A stretch of DNA of 64,000 nucleotides from Nematostella vectensis (taxonomy: Eukaryota; Cnidaria; Anthozoa; Actiniaria; Edwardsiidae). The stretch is taken from positions 5,217,519 through 5,281,518 of the forward strand of contig NC_064036.1 in assembly GCF_932526225.1 (NCBI RefSeq), in the 5' to 3' direction. Shown one piece after another: positions 1 through 9,346 of this stretch; the first letter of the stretch is position 1; each line of letters starts with the position of its first letter. The notes under the pieces are model-generated. The model made no database searches. It was not told the DNA's origin and worked only from the letters and a program-made list of their open reading frames with translations. Both the position numbers and the translations under genes were made by a program.

Positions 1-38
1 CTTTTTGATTTTTACAAAAAATAATATTATTTACCCAC

Positions 39-189
39 CTTGACCACTAAACTGCTTCAGGTTTTGATAGCGCCTTATCATGGCTGGAACATGATAGGCT
101 GCAATATGCATGTAGCACGTCACTCGCTCTTTTTTGTAGCCAAGCCTCACATCACCAAGGCTACTGAATTTGGTTATCCATTCTTTAGC
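39..189 (-). CDS. Transposase-like gene, exon 8 (last exon in window)
   Basis: Acceptor TTCCACAG|GCTAAAG, donor CAAG|GTGGGT, phase 0 to 1. Encodes AKEWITKFSSLGDVRLGY and MHIAAYHVPAMIRRY. The donor shows the gene continues left of base 1. Confidence 0.75.
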
Positions 190-3113
190 CTGTGGAATTT
201 TTGTTACAAAAAACAGGTATAATAGTTTTGTCAGATTCTATCAAGATCATACTGGTTTTTTTTAATTTTTATAAAACACTTCTAGCTTTACCTCTTTTTG
301 ATAGACTACCATGGATGGTGGTTTCCAGTTAGAAACACAATCAAAATACAAATGGTGGAAATCCTGGAATCATGAAAATACAATTTATATCTCTATAGCT
401 TACTTTTTAATTTTCAGTGAGAATGATTTCAGCATAATTATGCTAAATTCACCTTCCAGATTTCTGCAACCCTAGCAGCTGTAGATGGCTGTAGGACACC
501 AATGAGCTTCTCTGGGAGCTTTTTCAGAAGTTTCTTTCTATCGCTACCCATCAAACTTGTGAAGTCATAGGTACCACTTCCCCTACCATCTGCATTAAGC
601 TTCTCCCACACTTGAAATGATACCCCACACGACCGTATAGTTTGTACTAATTGACTCAGATGGCTTGTGCTTCCTTTGTTTGATCTTTTACTGATCTGAA
701 ATATAAAAAAAAATTTCTGCTATGAGTAAACTTTTTTGTAGTGGCATTTCCTAAAGCCCAGTGGCACTTTACATTTTTAAACTTTACTACAACATACTAC
801 AATTCCATTGCTAACAGTTTTTCCACTTCTTATAGTAATTGTACATGGACAGTCATTCATGTCCTATATAAGTGCTTTATTTGTCATAAAAAGTATATTA
901 TCAGGTAGATTGTATTGACCTTTTCCTTTTCATCCCACTGCATTGCATCTTCTATTGCATTATCTATCAGGATGTCTGTCACCCTCAGCATTAAGTGGAG
1001 CTCATCTATTAGTATGTGGTCAGGTTCAATGTTGAATAGGGGTTTATTTACACAGCAGTAATTCTCTCCCTTCGTTCTTTTTCCACACTCAATAATATCC
1101 TGTAGGGTCCTGCGTAGTGGGTCCTTCTCATAATACTCATCATCCTTGCTCATATCACCTCTGGGGAAATTACAAAATAGTTACCTTGTATTGTAGGTCA
1201 CTTAGACCTAGTATTCTTAACAATTTTTACCTGTCTTTCTTGTGAACTTTGCACCAAAGACAAGCATATGCTGAGTTTGCAGCACTCAAACCCATTGTTT
1301 GTAAGAGGAACTGAAAAAAAAAGAAACAAATTACTAGATTAGTTTTTCTTTTTAAAATGTCACATTCTGCTAAGAACCTGTAGACGACTGTTACCTTATA
1401 GTCTCCGCCCAGAAAGAACTCTACATTTATCTTCTTGCCATCAAGTTCTACATAGCTATCATCTTGCACTGCATCAATTTCTTCAAGAACATCTTTCAAG
1501 CTCTCTGCTATTGTCTCATACTTCTCTGGCTCATTGATAACTGCCACTGTGTGTGTACCTCAAATGTATTTGTAAGATGGTATAAGAAACATTGGAATGT
1601 ATAGCCTTGTCCCATGTATAGCCAGAGATATAGCATATAAATGAGGTACACATACCTTTCGAGGAAAGCAGATCATCAGGTGCATTCAGTATTGCAAAGC
1701 TAAAAAGGGTGAAATTTGAGGAGCGGCTCATTCTGGCCCCGTCACCACTGAGCTTTATCCTGACATGGTCTGTAACCATACCACTTGCTCTCTGTTAAAA
1801 GAAATGGGATACCACTTCTATTTTAACTTGGGTATTTATGATTAATAGCAGGCAGTCTATATTTCCAGCAACCAGATTATCTAGTAAATATCATGAGTGC
1901 ATATGCTTATTTTTGTAAATATCATTACTGTACTGTAACATCAATGCAACAACAAATCAAGATTTGTTGTTGCATTGATGTTTTCTGGGGTGTGATTTGT
2001 TGTTGCATTGTTGTTTCCTGGGGTGTGTGTGTGGGGGGGGGGGGGGGGGGTATCATTTCTTAATACATTTTTGTACATAAATCCTGATTCAAATTACTAA
2101 CAACTCACCAGACTCTTGATTTGCTCTACCAGTCTCTCCTTGAAAGAGAACTGGGCTCCTGGAACTTGTCCTGGAGTGGGCCTGATGTTGCACTGTTTAT
2201 TGAGCTCTGAGTGACACTGTTTTATGATATAGCCTCTAGGGAAGCCATCAACTATTCTTGACACCTTTTGGATAAAATCATCCCCAACACCAAATTTGTC
2301 CATCAAAAATAGAACACTTTCTACAGTGGCTTTGTCCTTTTCATTAAGTGACAGGTATTGGGCATTCTGGCCTGTTGTTTTGGATCCACCTTGACATGCT
2401 GTTGACAAGTCCAGATTGTAGTTTTTCTCATTGACAGAGTCAGTTACTTGGAGAAAATCAAGCTCTAAGCCAAACAATTCTACAAATGCAAGTGCTTTCT
2501 CTGCTTTATTTTTCAGTATTTTTATTTTTCGGTTTCTACTTTGTTCGGTCTTTAATTCAGGGATGGGAGTCCCCACATTTGCATTGCATGTTTCCCTCTT
2601 CAAGTGCCTAATTTGCTGTCTCAAGGAGTCATTATTACCCTTGAGCCGTTGCACCTCTTGTTTCAAGGCTGTAACTAGTTCATCACGTTCTGCAATGGAA
2701 GAAGTTTCCTCGACTCGTTCTTCCACCAAATCCTTTATTTCTACAACTTCTTTCCTCAAGAGTCGGACTTTGCAAGCGCTGGTGCAAAAGTCCAAGCGCT
2801 GTTTCACCGATCCCCGTACGTTTAGTTTCTTTTTCTGTGCCGAACTTCTCCTGCATAGATCGTCCAATCTTTTTTCAAGTAAGACGCTTTCTGAGCTGAT
2901 CTTCAGAGTGGCCCCTATAGACTTGTTTAGCAGGTCGATGTACCGAATGTCCTTCGTTTTGATTAAATACCAGCCAGCAAGGAGGGGTCGCGGCAAAGTT
3001 ATATAACCGATTACATCGTTTTCTGCAAGGCGTTGCTTGTGCTCGTACCTGGAGTCACTTTCCGTCAGTAAAAACTCAAAGAATGGATCCGTCCTTTGTA
3101 ATATATCCGACAT
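39..3113 (-). CDS. DDE-transposase-like protein gene, eight exons, 3' end beyond window
   Basis: Exons, 5' to 3' on the minus strand: 3113-2109, 1791-1656, 1546-1395, 1310-1231, 1160-920, 695-453, 363-292, 189-39 (2,080 nt, about 693 codons). All joints keep frame and use GT/AG. The first exon encodes about 335 residues with a coiled-coil stretch (KQEVQRLKGNNDSLRQQ). Later exons carry three spaced acidic blocks: IKLSGDGARMSR, VEFFLGGDYKFLLQ followed by a CLWC zinc-knuckle-like pair, and LIDELHLMLRVTDIL. The last exons contain TYDFTSLMGSDR and RVTCYMHIAAYHVPAM. I recognise this arrangement from uncharacterised, multi-copy cnidarian proteins. D, D and E in this order, with CxxC after the second D, suggest an RNase-H-fold transposase, but that is inference. 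The frame is intact with no stop. It could be a live transposon gene or a host gene derived from one. I saw no terminal repeats. Confidence 0.75.
292..363 (-). CDS. Transposase-like gene, exon 7 (24 codons)
   Basis: Acceptor TTCCAG|GATTTC, donor GAG|GTAAAG, phase 0 to 0. Encodes DFHHLYFDCVSNWKPPSM and on to VVYQKE. Confidence 0.7.
453..695 (-). CDS. Transposase-like gene, exon 6
   Basis: Acceptor ATTTCAG|ATCAGT, donor TGGAAG|GTGAAT, phase 0 to 0, 81 codons. Encodes SCGVSFQVWEKLNADG and TYDFTSLMGSDRKKLLKKLP. Confidence 0.75.
920..1160 (-). CDS. Transposase-like gene, exon 5 (third acidic motif)
   Basis: Acceptor CCCCAG|AGGTGA, phase 2 to 0. Carries the IEPDHILIDELHLMLR block. The donor AAAAG|GTCAAT is weak and was chosen because it keeps the frame into exon 6. 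Confidence 0.65.
1231..1310 (-). CDS. Transposase-like gene, exon 4 (CxxC block)
   Basis: Acceptor TTTTTTCAG|TTCCTC, donor GACAG|GTAAAA, phase 0 to 2. Encodes GLSAANSAYACLWCKVHKKD. Confidence 0.75.
1395..1546 (-). CDS. Transposase-like gene, exon 3 (second acidic motif)
   Basis: Acceptor ACACAG|TGGCAG, donor AAG|GTAACA, phase 1 to 0. Ends with INVEFFLGGDYK, carrying the second candidate catalytic Asp. Confidence 0.75.
1656..1791 (-). CDS. Transposase-like gene, exon 2 (first acidic motif)
   Basis: Acceptor AACAG|AGAGCA, donor AAAG|GTATGT, phase 0 to 1. Encodes RASGMVTDHVRIKLSGDGAR with the first candidate catalytic Asp (SGDGA). Confidence 0.75.
1938..1981. repeat. Perfect 21-bp inverted repeat in intron 1 of the transposase-like gene
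   Basis: Arms 1938-1958 and 1961-1981 are exact reverse complements around a 2-nt centre. The right arm is followed at 1994-2012 by an imperfect direct copy (TTTGTTGTTGCATTG) and then a GT/G tract. Confidence 0.85.
2109..3113 (-). CDS. Transposase-like gene, exon 1 (coiled-coil N-terminal region)
   Basis: Starts at ATG 3113-3111 (MSDILQRTDPFF) and ends at donor CTG|GTGAGT in phase 0. It encodes 335 residues: a lysine/arginine-rich middle, a heptad-like coiled coil and a conserved-looking C-terminal block (DFIQKVSRIVDGFPRG). Confidence 0.8.
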
Positions 3114-3868
3114 AGTGTGTTGCCAGGATGAAAACCTACCGGACTGGTGTTTTTGTTTTCTCGTTACGTCGCCATTTCTTTGATTACTCAGTCATTATAA
3201 ACTGTAAACATTGCGTAGTATTTTTTTACTACGCGCGTACTACGATGAAACTACAACTTCATTCATGAACTACCCGCCAATGAAATTCCCGCTAAATTTC
3301 AAAATGATTGACAGATAAAGCCTGGAGAGGAACGGCCTTTAGCAATGCTCCCGGCAGTCTTAGACAATTCGTAGCAACATCAACAGCCAGTTTTCAAAGA
3401 GAAGGCGCGCGATAAAATGCTTCAACTTTCTCGACAAACGTTCGATTTGTCATTCGAATGCCAGGAAACTACGAACAAAACTTCAAGGGAGATCATACGT
3501 TTTATATCGCAAAAACCGAATTACGATGAAGCGGTAAAGACAATCTTCTCGATGAAGACTCAAGGTAAACATGTCTTTATTATGATTCCGATGCAGGTTT
3601 TGAGCCAAGAGATGTTATTACTGAGTGCTAGGTTTTATTTCAAGGGTGTCTGAGACAAATTTACGTTATTTTATTCAGATGCATTTAGCGAACAACACAA
3701 TGAAAACGCTATTTTTAAAACCTACAAAACCGAACTATTTTTTCATTATGTGTCGAACATTATTCTATATCTGTTATGTTAAATCTTTGAAAAATACGAT
3801 TCCGATGCAGGTTTTTTCATTTTCACATTCGGATACGGTTAAAAATTCGTTTTAGGGTTACGCGTAAG
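3114..3868. other. Intergenic stretch with one unassigned open frame
   Basis: Lies between the transposase-like gene start and the retrotransposon piece. A plus-strand frame, 3417-3569, reads MLQLSRQTFDLSFEC and on to FSMKTQ, then meets a GT donor (CAAG|GTAAAC, phase 1). Its phase does not fit the next plus-strand exon at 4596, so I cannot assign it. The 17-mer ATTCCGATGCAGGTTTT occurs twice here, near 3585 and 3799. Confidence 0.3.
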
Positions 3869-4450
3869 TCATTTCTTAACAAACTTCGTTGTTTCTTGAA
3901 AGCCGTTAGTCCAACTTCTGGTTATTAGCGCGCATGCGCGTGGTTCAATATTTCTGGCCATGGAAATATGGAACAAGTTAGAGCTTCTCGTGTAATAATC
4001 GTGAATTTGAGAGTTCAATTGAAATATCCTGTTAAATGTTTGGGGAAGTAACCTATTTTTAAATTGATACATTAAATTACCTATTTGAAATAAAAATAAA
4101 TAATTGAATTTCAATATGTTTAGATTCCTATATATCGGATCAGTGTGTGCATCATAGGATGCTCCAACAATTATACGTATTGCTCGTTTTTGGAGCATAA
4201 GAATACGATTCAAATTAGATGGATAAGTGGATCCCCAAACACTAACACAGTATTGCAAGTATGGATATAACAAAGAATAATACAACGTCAATAGTGATTG
4301 CTTTGAAAGGCAAAAACTTGCTTTATACATAATTCCTACAGCTTTTGAAACCTTACGCGCGACATTGGTAATATGTGGTAACCATGTCAAGTGTTCGTCA
4401 AGAATAACACCTAAAAATACTGTTTCTTTGACTCGCTTTATATTCCGATC
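3869..4450 (-). mobile_element. 3' fragment of a non-LTR retrotransposon (LINE)
   Basis: The minus-strand frame ends at 3869 and is open upstream to about 4450. It encodes the region after the reverse-transcriptase core: VKETVFLGVILDEHLTW, then LPHITNVARKVSKAVGIMYK, LLYPYLQYCVSVWGST, LQKRAIRIIVGA. This block is typical of CR1/L2/Jockey-type elements. It is 5'-truncated; endonuclease and the catalytic RT motifs are missing. Confidence 0.85.
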
Positions 4451-4595
4451 ACCTAAGGTGATTAGGTAGGCTAATACGAAAAAGCTACAATAGATGGGTT
4501 TTGGTAAAACAGAATGATACCAAACCGCAGAAAGCTCTGTCCTTTCATTACAGTGTGCATTAATAAGACCTTAAAAAGTCTTCATTATTTCCCAG

Positions 4596-4664
4596 GGATA
4601 TCAAGGAGCTGAATGGCGGTGGCCATGTGATCATCAAGTCAATCAGGCCCCGCGAGGGGAATAC
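4596..4664 (+). CDS. Cadherin-tail paralog, membrane-proximal exon
   Basis: Acceptor TTTCCCAG|GGATAT, donor AATAC|GTGAGT, phase 2 to 2, 69 nt. Encodes DIKELNGGGHVIIKSIRP. Matches cadherin exon 59 (13799-13867) in length, phase and the GG-x-VII-S/K-x-I pattern. Confidence 0.75.
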
Positions 4665-7600
4665 GTGAGTACCAATCATCAATCATTAGTTTAGCCCTAA
4701 AATTTCAAAAGTGTTATTAAAGTGATATTAATAGTGATACTAGAAAAAAAATACCAGACAACTTCCTGTGCCTCGAATATTATTTTGTACGTCACAGGTC
4801 TATCATCACGATCAATGGCATCAAGAATCTCCAAGAAATGTCTTACAACCAATTATTCGAGTAAGTTGTTTGCATTTTGTCTAAAAGCTTATCTATTAAT
4901 AATACCTTAATAAAAGTTAAAACCGTAATCAAATTAATTAATTATTCATAGAAATTATCAAATGCAGACCTAAAATTCAGGGTCATGTATACAGGGTATA
5001 ACTACCCGATTATCTACATTTTAACTGAGTATTCTTCGTGGCATGGGAGACGTTATGCGCCACGAGTAAAACGTTGAATTGTGGACATTCATTTATAGAA
5101 TGCTTTTATGACCAATCACTGGATTTACAGTCAACTAGGAACGTGTCTCAACAAGTCTAAGCGTCGGGATTCTCACTTGTGATTCGTCAGAAGTTGTTCC
5201 ACATATATTTCGTATTCGCAGATATAAAGATCGCGCTGTATATGGCGGTCCAGTTCTCTCAATCAAAACCAGCAAAACACACCCGTATTGTGTAACGTTA
5301 GAGAACAACAGTAAGGCGGGGTTCATCTTCCTGCCTGTGAAACGTTTACAAATATACCCGAAATAAGAAAACAAAACTGTACGCCTACTCCAAGCACCCA
5401 AAGTTATCATGGGCATTCCTTACATACTGACATCGTCATTTCTTTTAGTGCTTTTAAAGCGAGTGAAGGCAGCCCGAAGTACGTAAAATGGCAGCTGACA
5501 GGACAGGGGGAGCCACCAGTGACGAGCGCGCGGACAGCTGATGAAGAGGAGTTGTCGCCTGTCGTGATCGCACTTATCTTCTTGTCCGTCCTCGTGGGAG
5601 TCGCCGGAATTGCCATGATTCTCATCCTTTGCAAGTATGTAGTTTGTAACAAAAAATATTCGTGTAAATATTTATTATTAAGTGCTTTTTAAGGAAGTGT
5701 TTCCATCTTGTTTCAGAAAAAGAAGGGATGAAAGACTTCCAAGAAAACATTCCCGCGTAACATTCAACGATAAACCACTCTAGTGAGTATATTATATAAA
5801 ATCAGAAGGGTAGCCCTAAAACTTCAAAAGTGGTATTAAAAATATTGATACTAGAAAAAAAAAATACGCTAGGCTGATTGTGCAATATCGTCTTATTGTA
5901 GTATTGACCCTGTGAGCTCAAGCGGCGGTGGAAGAGCAGATCCCGCACAGGTACAGTTGACGCATTTGTTGACTACTGTATTACAATTACTGTGTCTTGA
6001 GTGATCTTATCTGAGACTTAGGTATCACTACCTTGGACTATTGCATACTTTAAAACGGGTAATGTTAGCACGACCATTTTATGGGCTACTTTGCGTATTG
6101 ACTGGTCGAATATAGCAAGGGAAGGGTGTTTCAAGGGAACATACAGTACACCAATTTATGGGTAAGCAAGAAACTAATTGCAACATAATTGTTTTCCACG
6201 TTGATTAATAATAGTTAATGCTCTCGTTAAAAGACTAGAAGTACCAAATAAAAATCCCGTCAGTGGAATATACCGGTCTTTGACTGATTCTATTAGTAAG
6301 CGCACGCTACCGTGGTCGCCAACACGTTTTAAGAAAATTAGCCAATCAGCTTGGGAAAATCACTTTTTCATTGACATGAACTTAATTGGCATATTCAAAG
6401 TTTCTCTAGAGTTGGCTTATTTCACGAAACTCTAAAGGTGGCGATTTTATTGTCTATGTCTTGCTGTTTGATTTTTATAGGGGTAACGTATCGTTCGCTT
6501 GAATTTGTTCGCAAATGTAGAAAATACATTTCTACCATATTATGATCAACATTTTAATCAGAATAACCATAAATTCCAATTTTTAACTCAACATTTATAT
6601 AAAATGCCTATAATATTGCTGAATTATTGTGCACAGCGATTGGAAGCTGGTATCGACAACTTAACCACTGTCGAGCTTGAGAGCCAAGATACGCGCCTGT
6701 GAGGCAGCAAATGGCTGATGAACCATAAATATCAATACACAGTGGAATCATGATAACGAACTCTGATAACTTGATAAACTCCTTGATAACTCCCTACTGA
6801 CTCGAACCGACGTCGAGCTAGATACCTATTTTCACTCATGTCATCTCGGATAAGTAGCCACTATCTCGTGTTTTTTTTTTTGCGTTTCCCTTGAGGGTTC
6901 GAGTTCACAAGGCTCCAATAGAAATGTAAAGGAAAATGTAAAAAATGTAAACGTGTGCATTTTTATAGCGCAAGTATCTATGCAGGAAGGATCACTTGCG
7001 CTTTACATTCAACTTTCAACCCTTCAGGGTTGAAAATAATCTGAAAAAAATCCCGGTCTACTTTGCAAAAGCAAAGCCCCATCGCAGCTTTCGGCGATGG
7101 GTTTTTTAAGGGCAACAACGCCCTTGTTTTATCACGACTCGGTCAATACCAGGAAAATAACATTCAAAATTTTGAACAATGAATAAATATTGTAAATAAA
7201 TATATATTCAATGAACAATTTTGTACTTTTTATATAAATAAAACTTTCAGATATAATAACATTGAGGCTGGACCTTAAAATTGTTATAAATAAAACAAAA
7301 GGAATAAAAATAAACGCATAAAAAAGTAAACCGTTTACGAGAAAGTGTTGTAACTTGCAAATATAAATGATTTGTGAATACCCTCCCGCAAGTAGAAGGA
7401 GGTAAAAGAGTAGGTTCCTCTTTATTGAGAGCACTCTTAATTAGAATCTATGGCTACCTATCGTTTGGATTGTGTTCTACTTATTTATGACATTCTCCAT
7501 CCAAATTCTGATTTCAGTGTTAGTTTGACAGAAAACGGACAATTAATACCAAAGAGAAAAAGCAATCAAACACATCTATCCTTATTAGATGATAATATTT

Positions 7601-8193
7601 TTTACATATTATTTTCCAAAATAAATTGCACGCTTGTGATGGAAGATACGTCTTGCTCTCAAATAGTAAGAACATGTTCTCATATAATTTCTCAATCTTA
7701 GGAGGCCCAGGAAGTAATTGTCCACATGGACGAAGAGACCTCATCAAACGGCTCCAACGATACCCACGTCCCAGTGGACCCGACCGTCCTGAACTACATC
7801 AACAATGCGTACGCGAACAGCAACAACGAATCAGACACGGACTCGGAGACATATATAAACCCAGACACTGGGGAAATTACGCATTTCGCCACCTTTTTCC
7901 CCCCGCCGCCCCCGAACGTTCCTCCCCCACCAATTCCGGAATCCGACGAAGAATCGAATGGCGATCTGGGTACCGAAAACACGTACATGCCATCCGATCA
8001 GTTTGATGTAGATTACGAAGTGTTTAGTCCGGCCCCGATAGGTAACCGAGCCGTTTCGCCGACACACTCGACGGCAGACAGCACGGCCCAGCTCGTAGAT
8101 CCGACAACATTCCGAGAAACGATACTCCACGACCAATACTTTGCATTCAATGGAAGGTTGCCGAGCAACCAGGATAAGACTACGGAGCTGTGA
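4596..8193 (+). CDS. Single-pass membrane protein, 3' part, paralogous to the cadherin C-terminus
   Basis: Exons 4596-4664, 4798-4860 (possible cassette), 5449-5634, 5717-5782, 5902-5950 and 7702-8193 join in frame with GT/AG sites. They encode a membrane-proximal block (LNGGGHVIIKSI), a TM helix (PVVIALIFLSVLVGVAGI) with a basic stop-transfer (KKRRDERLPRKH), and a tail of about 185 residues with an acidic run (ESDTDSETY), a proline run (FFPPPPPNVPPPP) and the end DKTTEL. TTEL fits a class I PDZ ligand. Exon sizes and phases match the 3' end of the cadherin on the other strand, so it is probably a cadherin tail. The matching EC exons are not seen upstream in this window. They may lie beyond base 1, or this is a 5'-truncated copy. 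TTEL resembles the ITEL end I recall for vertebrate cadherin-23; this is from memory. Confidence 0.75.
4692..4755 (+). repeat. Intron repeat, copy 1
   Basis: TAGCCCTAAAA, TTCAAAAGTG, TATTAAA and GATACTAGAAAAAAAA occur in this order. The second copy is at 5811-5869. Each copy lies a few tens of bases upstream of an acceptor. Confidence 0.6.
4798..4860 (+). CDS. Candidate 21-codon cassette exon
   Basis: Acceptor GTCACAG|GTCTAT, donor TTCGA|GTAAGT, phase 2 to 2, 63 nt, open. Encodes SIITINGIKNLQEMSYNQLF. The cadherin on the other strand has no equivalent, and the flanking exons join in frame without it, so it may be alternatively spliced or not an exon. Confidence 0.45.
5449..5634 (+). CDS. Cadherin-tail paralog, transmembrane exon
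   Basis: Acceptor TCTTTTAG|TGCTTT, donor TGCAA|GTATGT, phase 2 to 2, 186 nt. AFKASEGSPKYVKWQL aligns with IFKEKKGLIDDQYSKWHL of the cadherin TM exon (189 nt, same phases). A TM helix of about 23 residues ends at LILCK. Confidence 0.8.
5717..5782 (+). CDS. Cadherin-tail paralog, juxtamembrane exon
   Basis: Acceptor TTGTTTCAG|AAAAAG, donor CTCTA|GTGAGT, phase 2 to 2. Encodes the basic cytoplasmic segment KRRDERLPRKHSRVTFND. Confidence 0.75.
5811..5869 (+). repeat. Intron repeat, copy 2
   Basis: Direct copy of 4692-4755 with small differences, again just upstream of an exon (5902). Could be a short MITE or the trace of a local duplication. Confidence 0.6.
5902..5950 (+). CDS. Cadherin-tail paralog, short tail exon
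   Basis: Acceptor TATTGTAG|TATTGA, donor GCACAG|GTACAG, phase 2 to 0. Encodes IDPVSSSGGGRADPAQ. Confidence 0.7.
6967..7125. other. Array of five consecutive perfect hairpins in an intron
   Basis: Stems: AGCGCAAGT 6967-6975 with 6994-7002; TTTCAACCCT 7014-7023 with 7026-7035; CTTTGC 7061-7066 with 7071-7076; CCCATCGC 7078-7085 with 7094-7101, followed by T6; AAGGGC 7108-7113 with 7120-7125. Each arm is exactly complementary. They lie within the 1.75-kb intron 5951-7701 of the plus-strand gene. The rest of that intron is AT-rich with nothing I can assign. A minus-strand frame, 7132-7434, is hydrophobic but low-complexity and unsupported. Confidence 0.7.
7702..8193 (+). CDS. Cadherin-tail paralog, terminal exon ending in TTEL
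   Basis: Acceptor CAATCTTAG|GAGGCC, phase 0, stop TGA 8191-8193; 163 residues. Begins EAQEVIVHMDEETSSNG, carries TDSETYINPDTGEITHF and the proline run, and ends SNQDKTTEL. GC-richer than its flanks, as expected for coding sequence. Confidence 0.85.
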   Translation, partial: EAQEVIVHMDEETSSNGSNDTHVPVDPTVLNYINNAYANSNNESDTDSETYINPDTGEITHFATFFPPPPPNVPPPPIPESDEESNGDLGTENTYMPSDQFDVDYEVFSPAPIGNRAVSPTHSTADSTAQLVDPTTFRETILHDQYFAFNGRLPSNQDKTTEL

Positions 8194-8205
8194 GGGGAAG
8201 CAAAC

Positions 8206-8211
8206 AATAAA
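8206..8211 (+). promoter_or_regulatory. Poly(A) signal of the plus-strand gene
   Basis: AATAAA lies 12 nt after the stop codon at 8193. A strong hexamer, but unusually close to the stop. Confidence 0.45.
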
Positions 8212-9346
8212 TCCATTTCGTGGTTACTGTTGTTTACAAACGGTCACCACTGTGCACAGTTTCTTTTATCACAAGCTTATCAGAAATGAGCAACATTATA
8301 AAGTCTTAGTTACGAGAAGAGAAAATGACAAAGTTTTATTTTTGTTAGAAAAAAGGAAACAAACAATTAACATATTTTAAAAAGACTTGGCACGAAGCCC
8401 CCCCTCAATAATCCTTTGACAAGCAGCATAAACTAAAGTAGAGTTCAAACACGGCAGACTAACGACATGCTCAAAATAAAGCTTGGGGCAAAAAAATAAA
8501 TACGCCACTAAAATTGTTTCAGAAAGACCAACTTGTTGGTTCCTTTAAATTTAGTGAAACCTGCTGGCGATGTTAGTGCAATTTGACCAGTCCATAGTCA
8601 CGTGACCAACAATCACAAAATGAGCAGACTAGGAATGGCAAAGGCAAAGGCTTAATTAACCCATTTTGTGAACGGAGGCAATTCAGCCCCTTCTATACTA
8701 CATTATTACATGATTCAAACCTTTTCCTTTATTTCGCTAAAATACCTATGAATAATTTACAATCTTAAATAACGGGGAGGGCTTGATGTATCAGCAGGGA
8801 AAAAGTGATATAACACAGGCTGTTTTACGGCGAACTGCCTTCGTTCTCGGTATTTGACCCTTACCTATATGCTACTTTATACAGAACGCGATCTTTTTTT
8901 TTAATGCATAGAATAAAATAGAGAACGAGGATAACAACATAGAATTGTGCTCACGAGATTTTATTATTTTGTTATTCTTTTCAATCACAATATTGTTTTA
9001 TAGTGTGTAGGAATAATGCACAGCTAGAGAGAAAGCAATTTTTAACACACACATTATCATTTATAAAGATATTTTAATAAAGTGTTTTTAAGCAAAAAGT
9101 TTGTTTTGTGCTTTAGGTAAACTGCATAGTTTACAGCTAAGTTATGGTTGGGTTAGTCGGAAGCAAATGAAGAATATAGTAATATCCCGATTTTCACTAA
9201 AAGCGTTCAGGTATACAATTATGCATACATATTCAAACAAATAATGTACACAATTTTAAATTGCAAAATTTTCTTATTTTCTTGCGATTGTGTGATTATT
9301 GCGAGATAATTGCGAGAGTTATTATTTTAGTGCATCGATAAAAGTT
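8212..9346. other. Tail-to-tail intergenic region
   Basis: Separates the stops of the plus-strand gene (8193) and the minus-strand cadherin (9347). AT-rich, no coding signal. Holds candidate minus-strand poly(A) signals, for example TTTATT at 8960-8965 read as AATAAA on the minus strand. Confidence 0.5.

Noticed and set aside
1938-1981. microRNA hairpin
   Set aside because: The two arms are perfectly complementary with a 2-nt loop, which does not fit a microRNA precursor.
2431-3006. 191-codon plus-strand frame
   Set aside because: Antisense shadow of transposase-like exon 1.
3417-3653. First exon of the plus-strand membrane protein
   Set aside because: Ends in phase 1, while exon 4596 needs phase 2; no bridging exon found.
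5135-5416. Open frames on both strands between plus-strand exons (93 codons on minus; a plus frame from about 5149)
   Set aside because: No domain, and no acceptor that joins the plus frame in phase 2 to the exon at 4860; exons on either side already join without it.
7078-7108. Bacterial rho-independent terminator or contamination
   Set aside because: Hairpin plus T-run fits the shape, but flanking sequence is continuous with eukaryotic introns and exons; kept only as part of the hairpin-array observation.
7132-7434. 100-codon hydrophobic minus-strand frame starting MLSIKRNLLFYLLLLAGG
   Set aside because: Looks like a signal peptide, but AT-rich DNA gives such frames by chance; no homolog recognised and low complexity.
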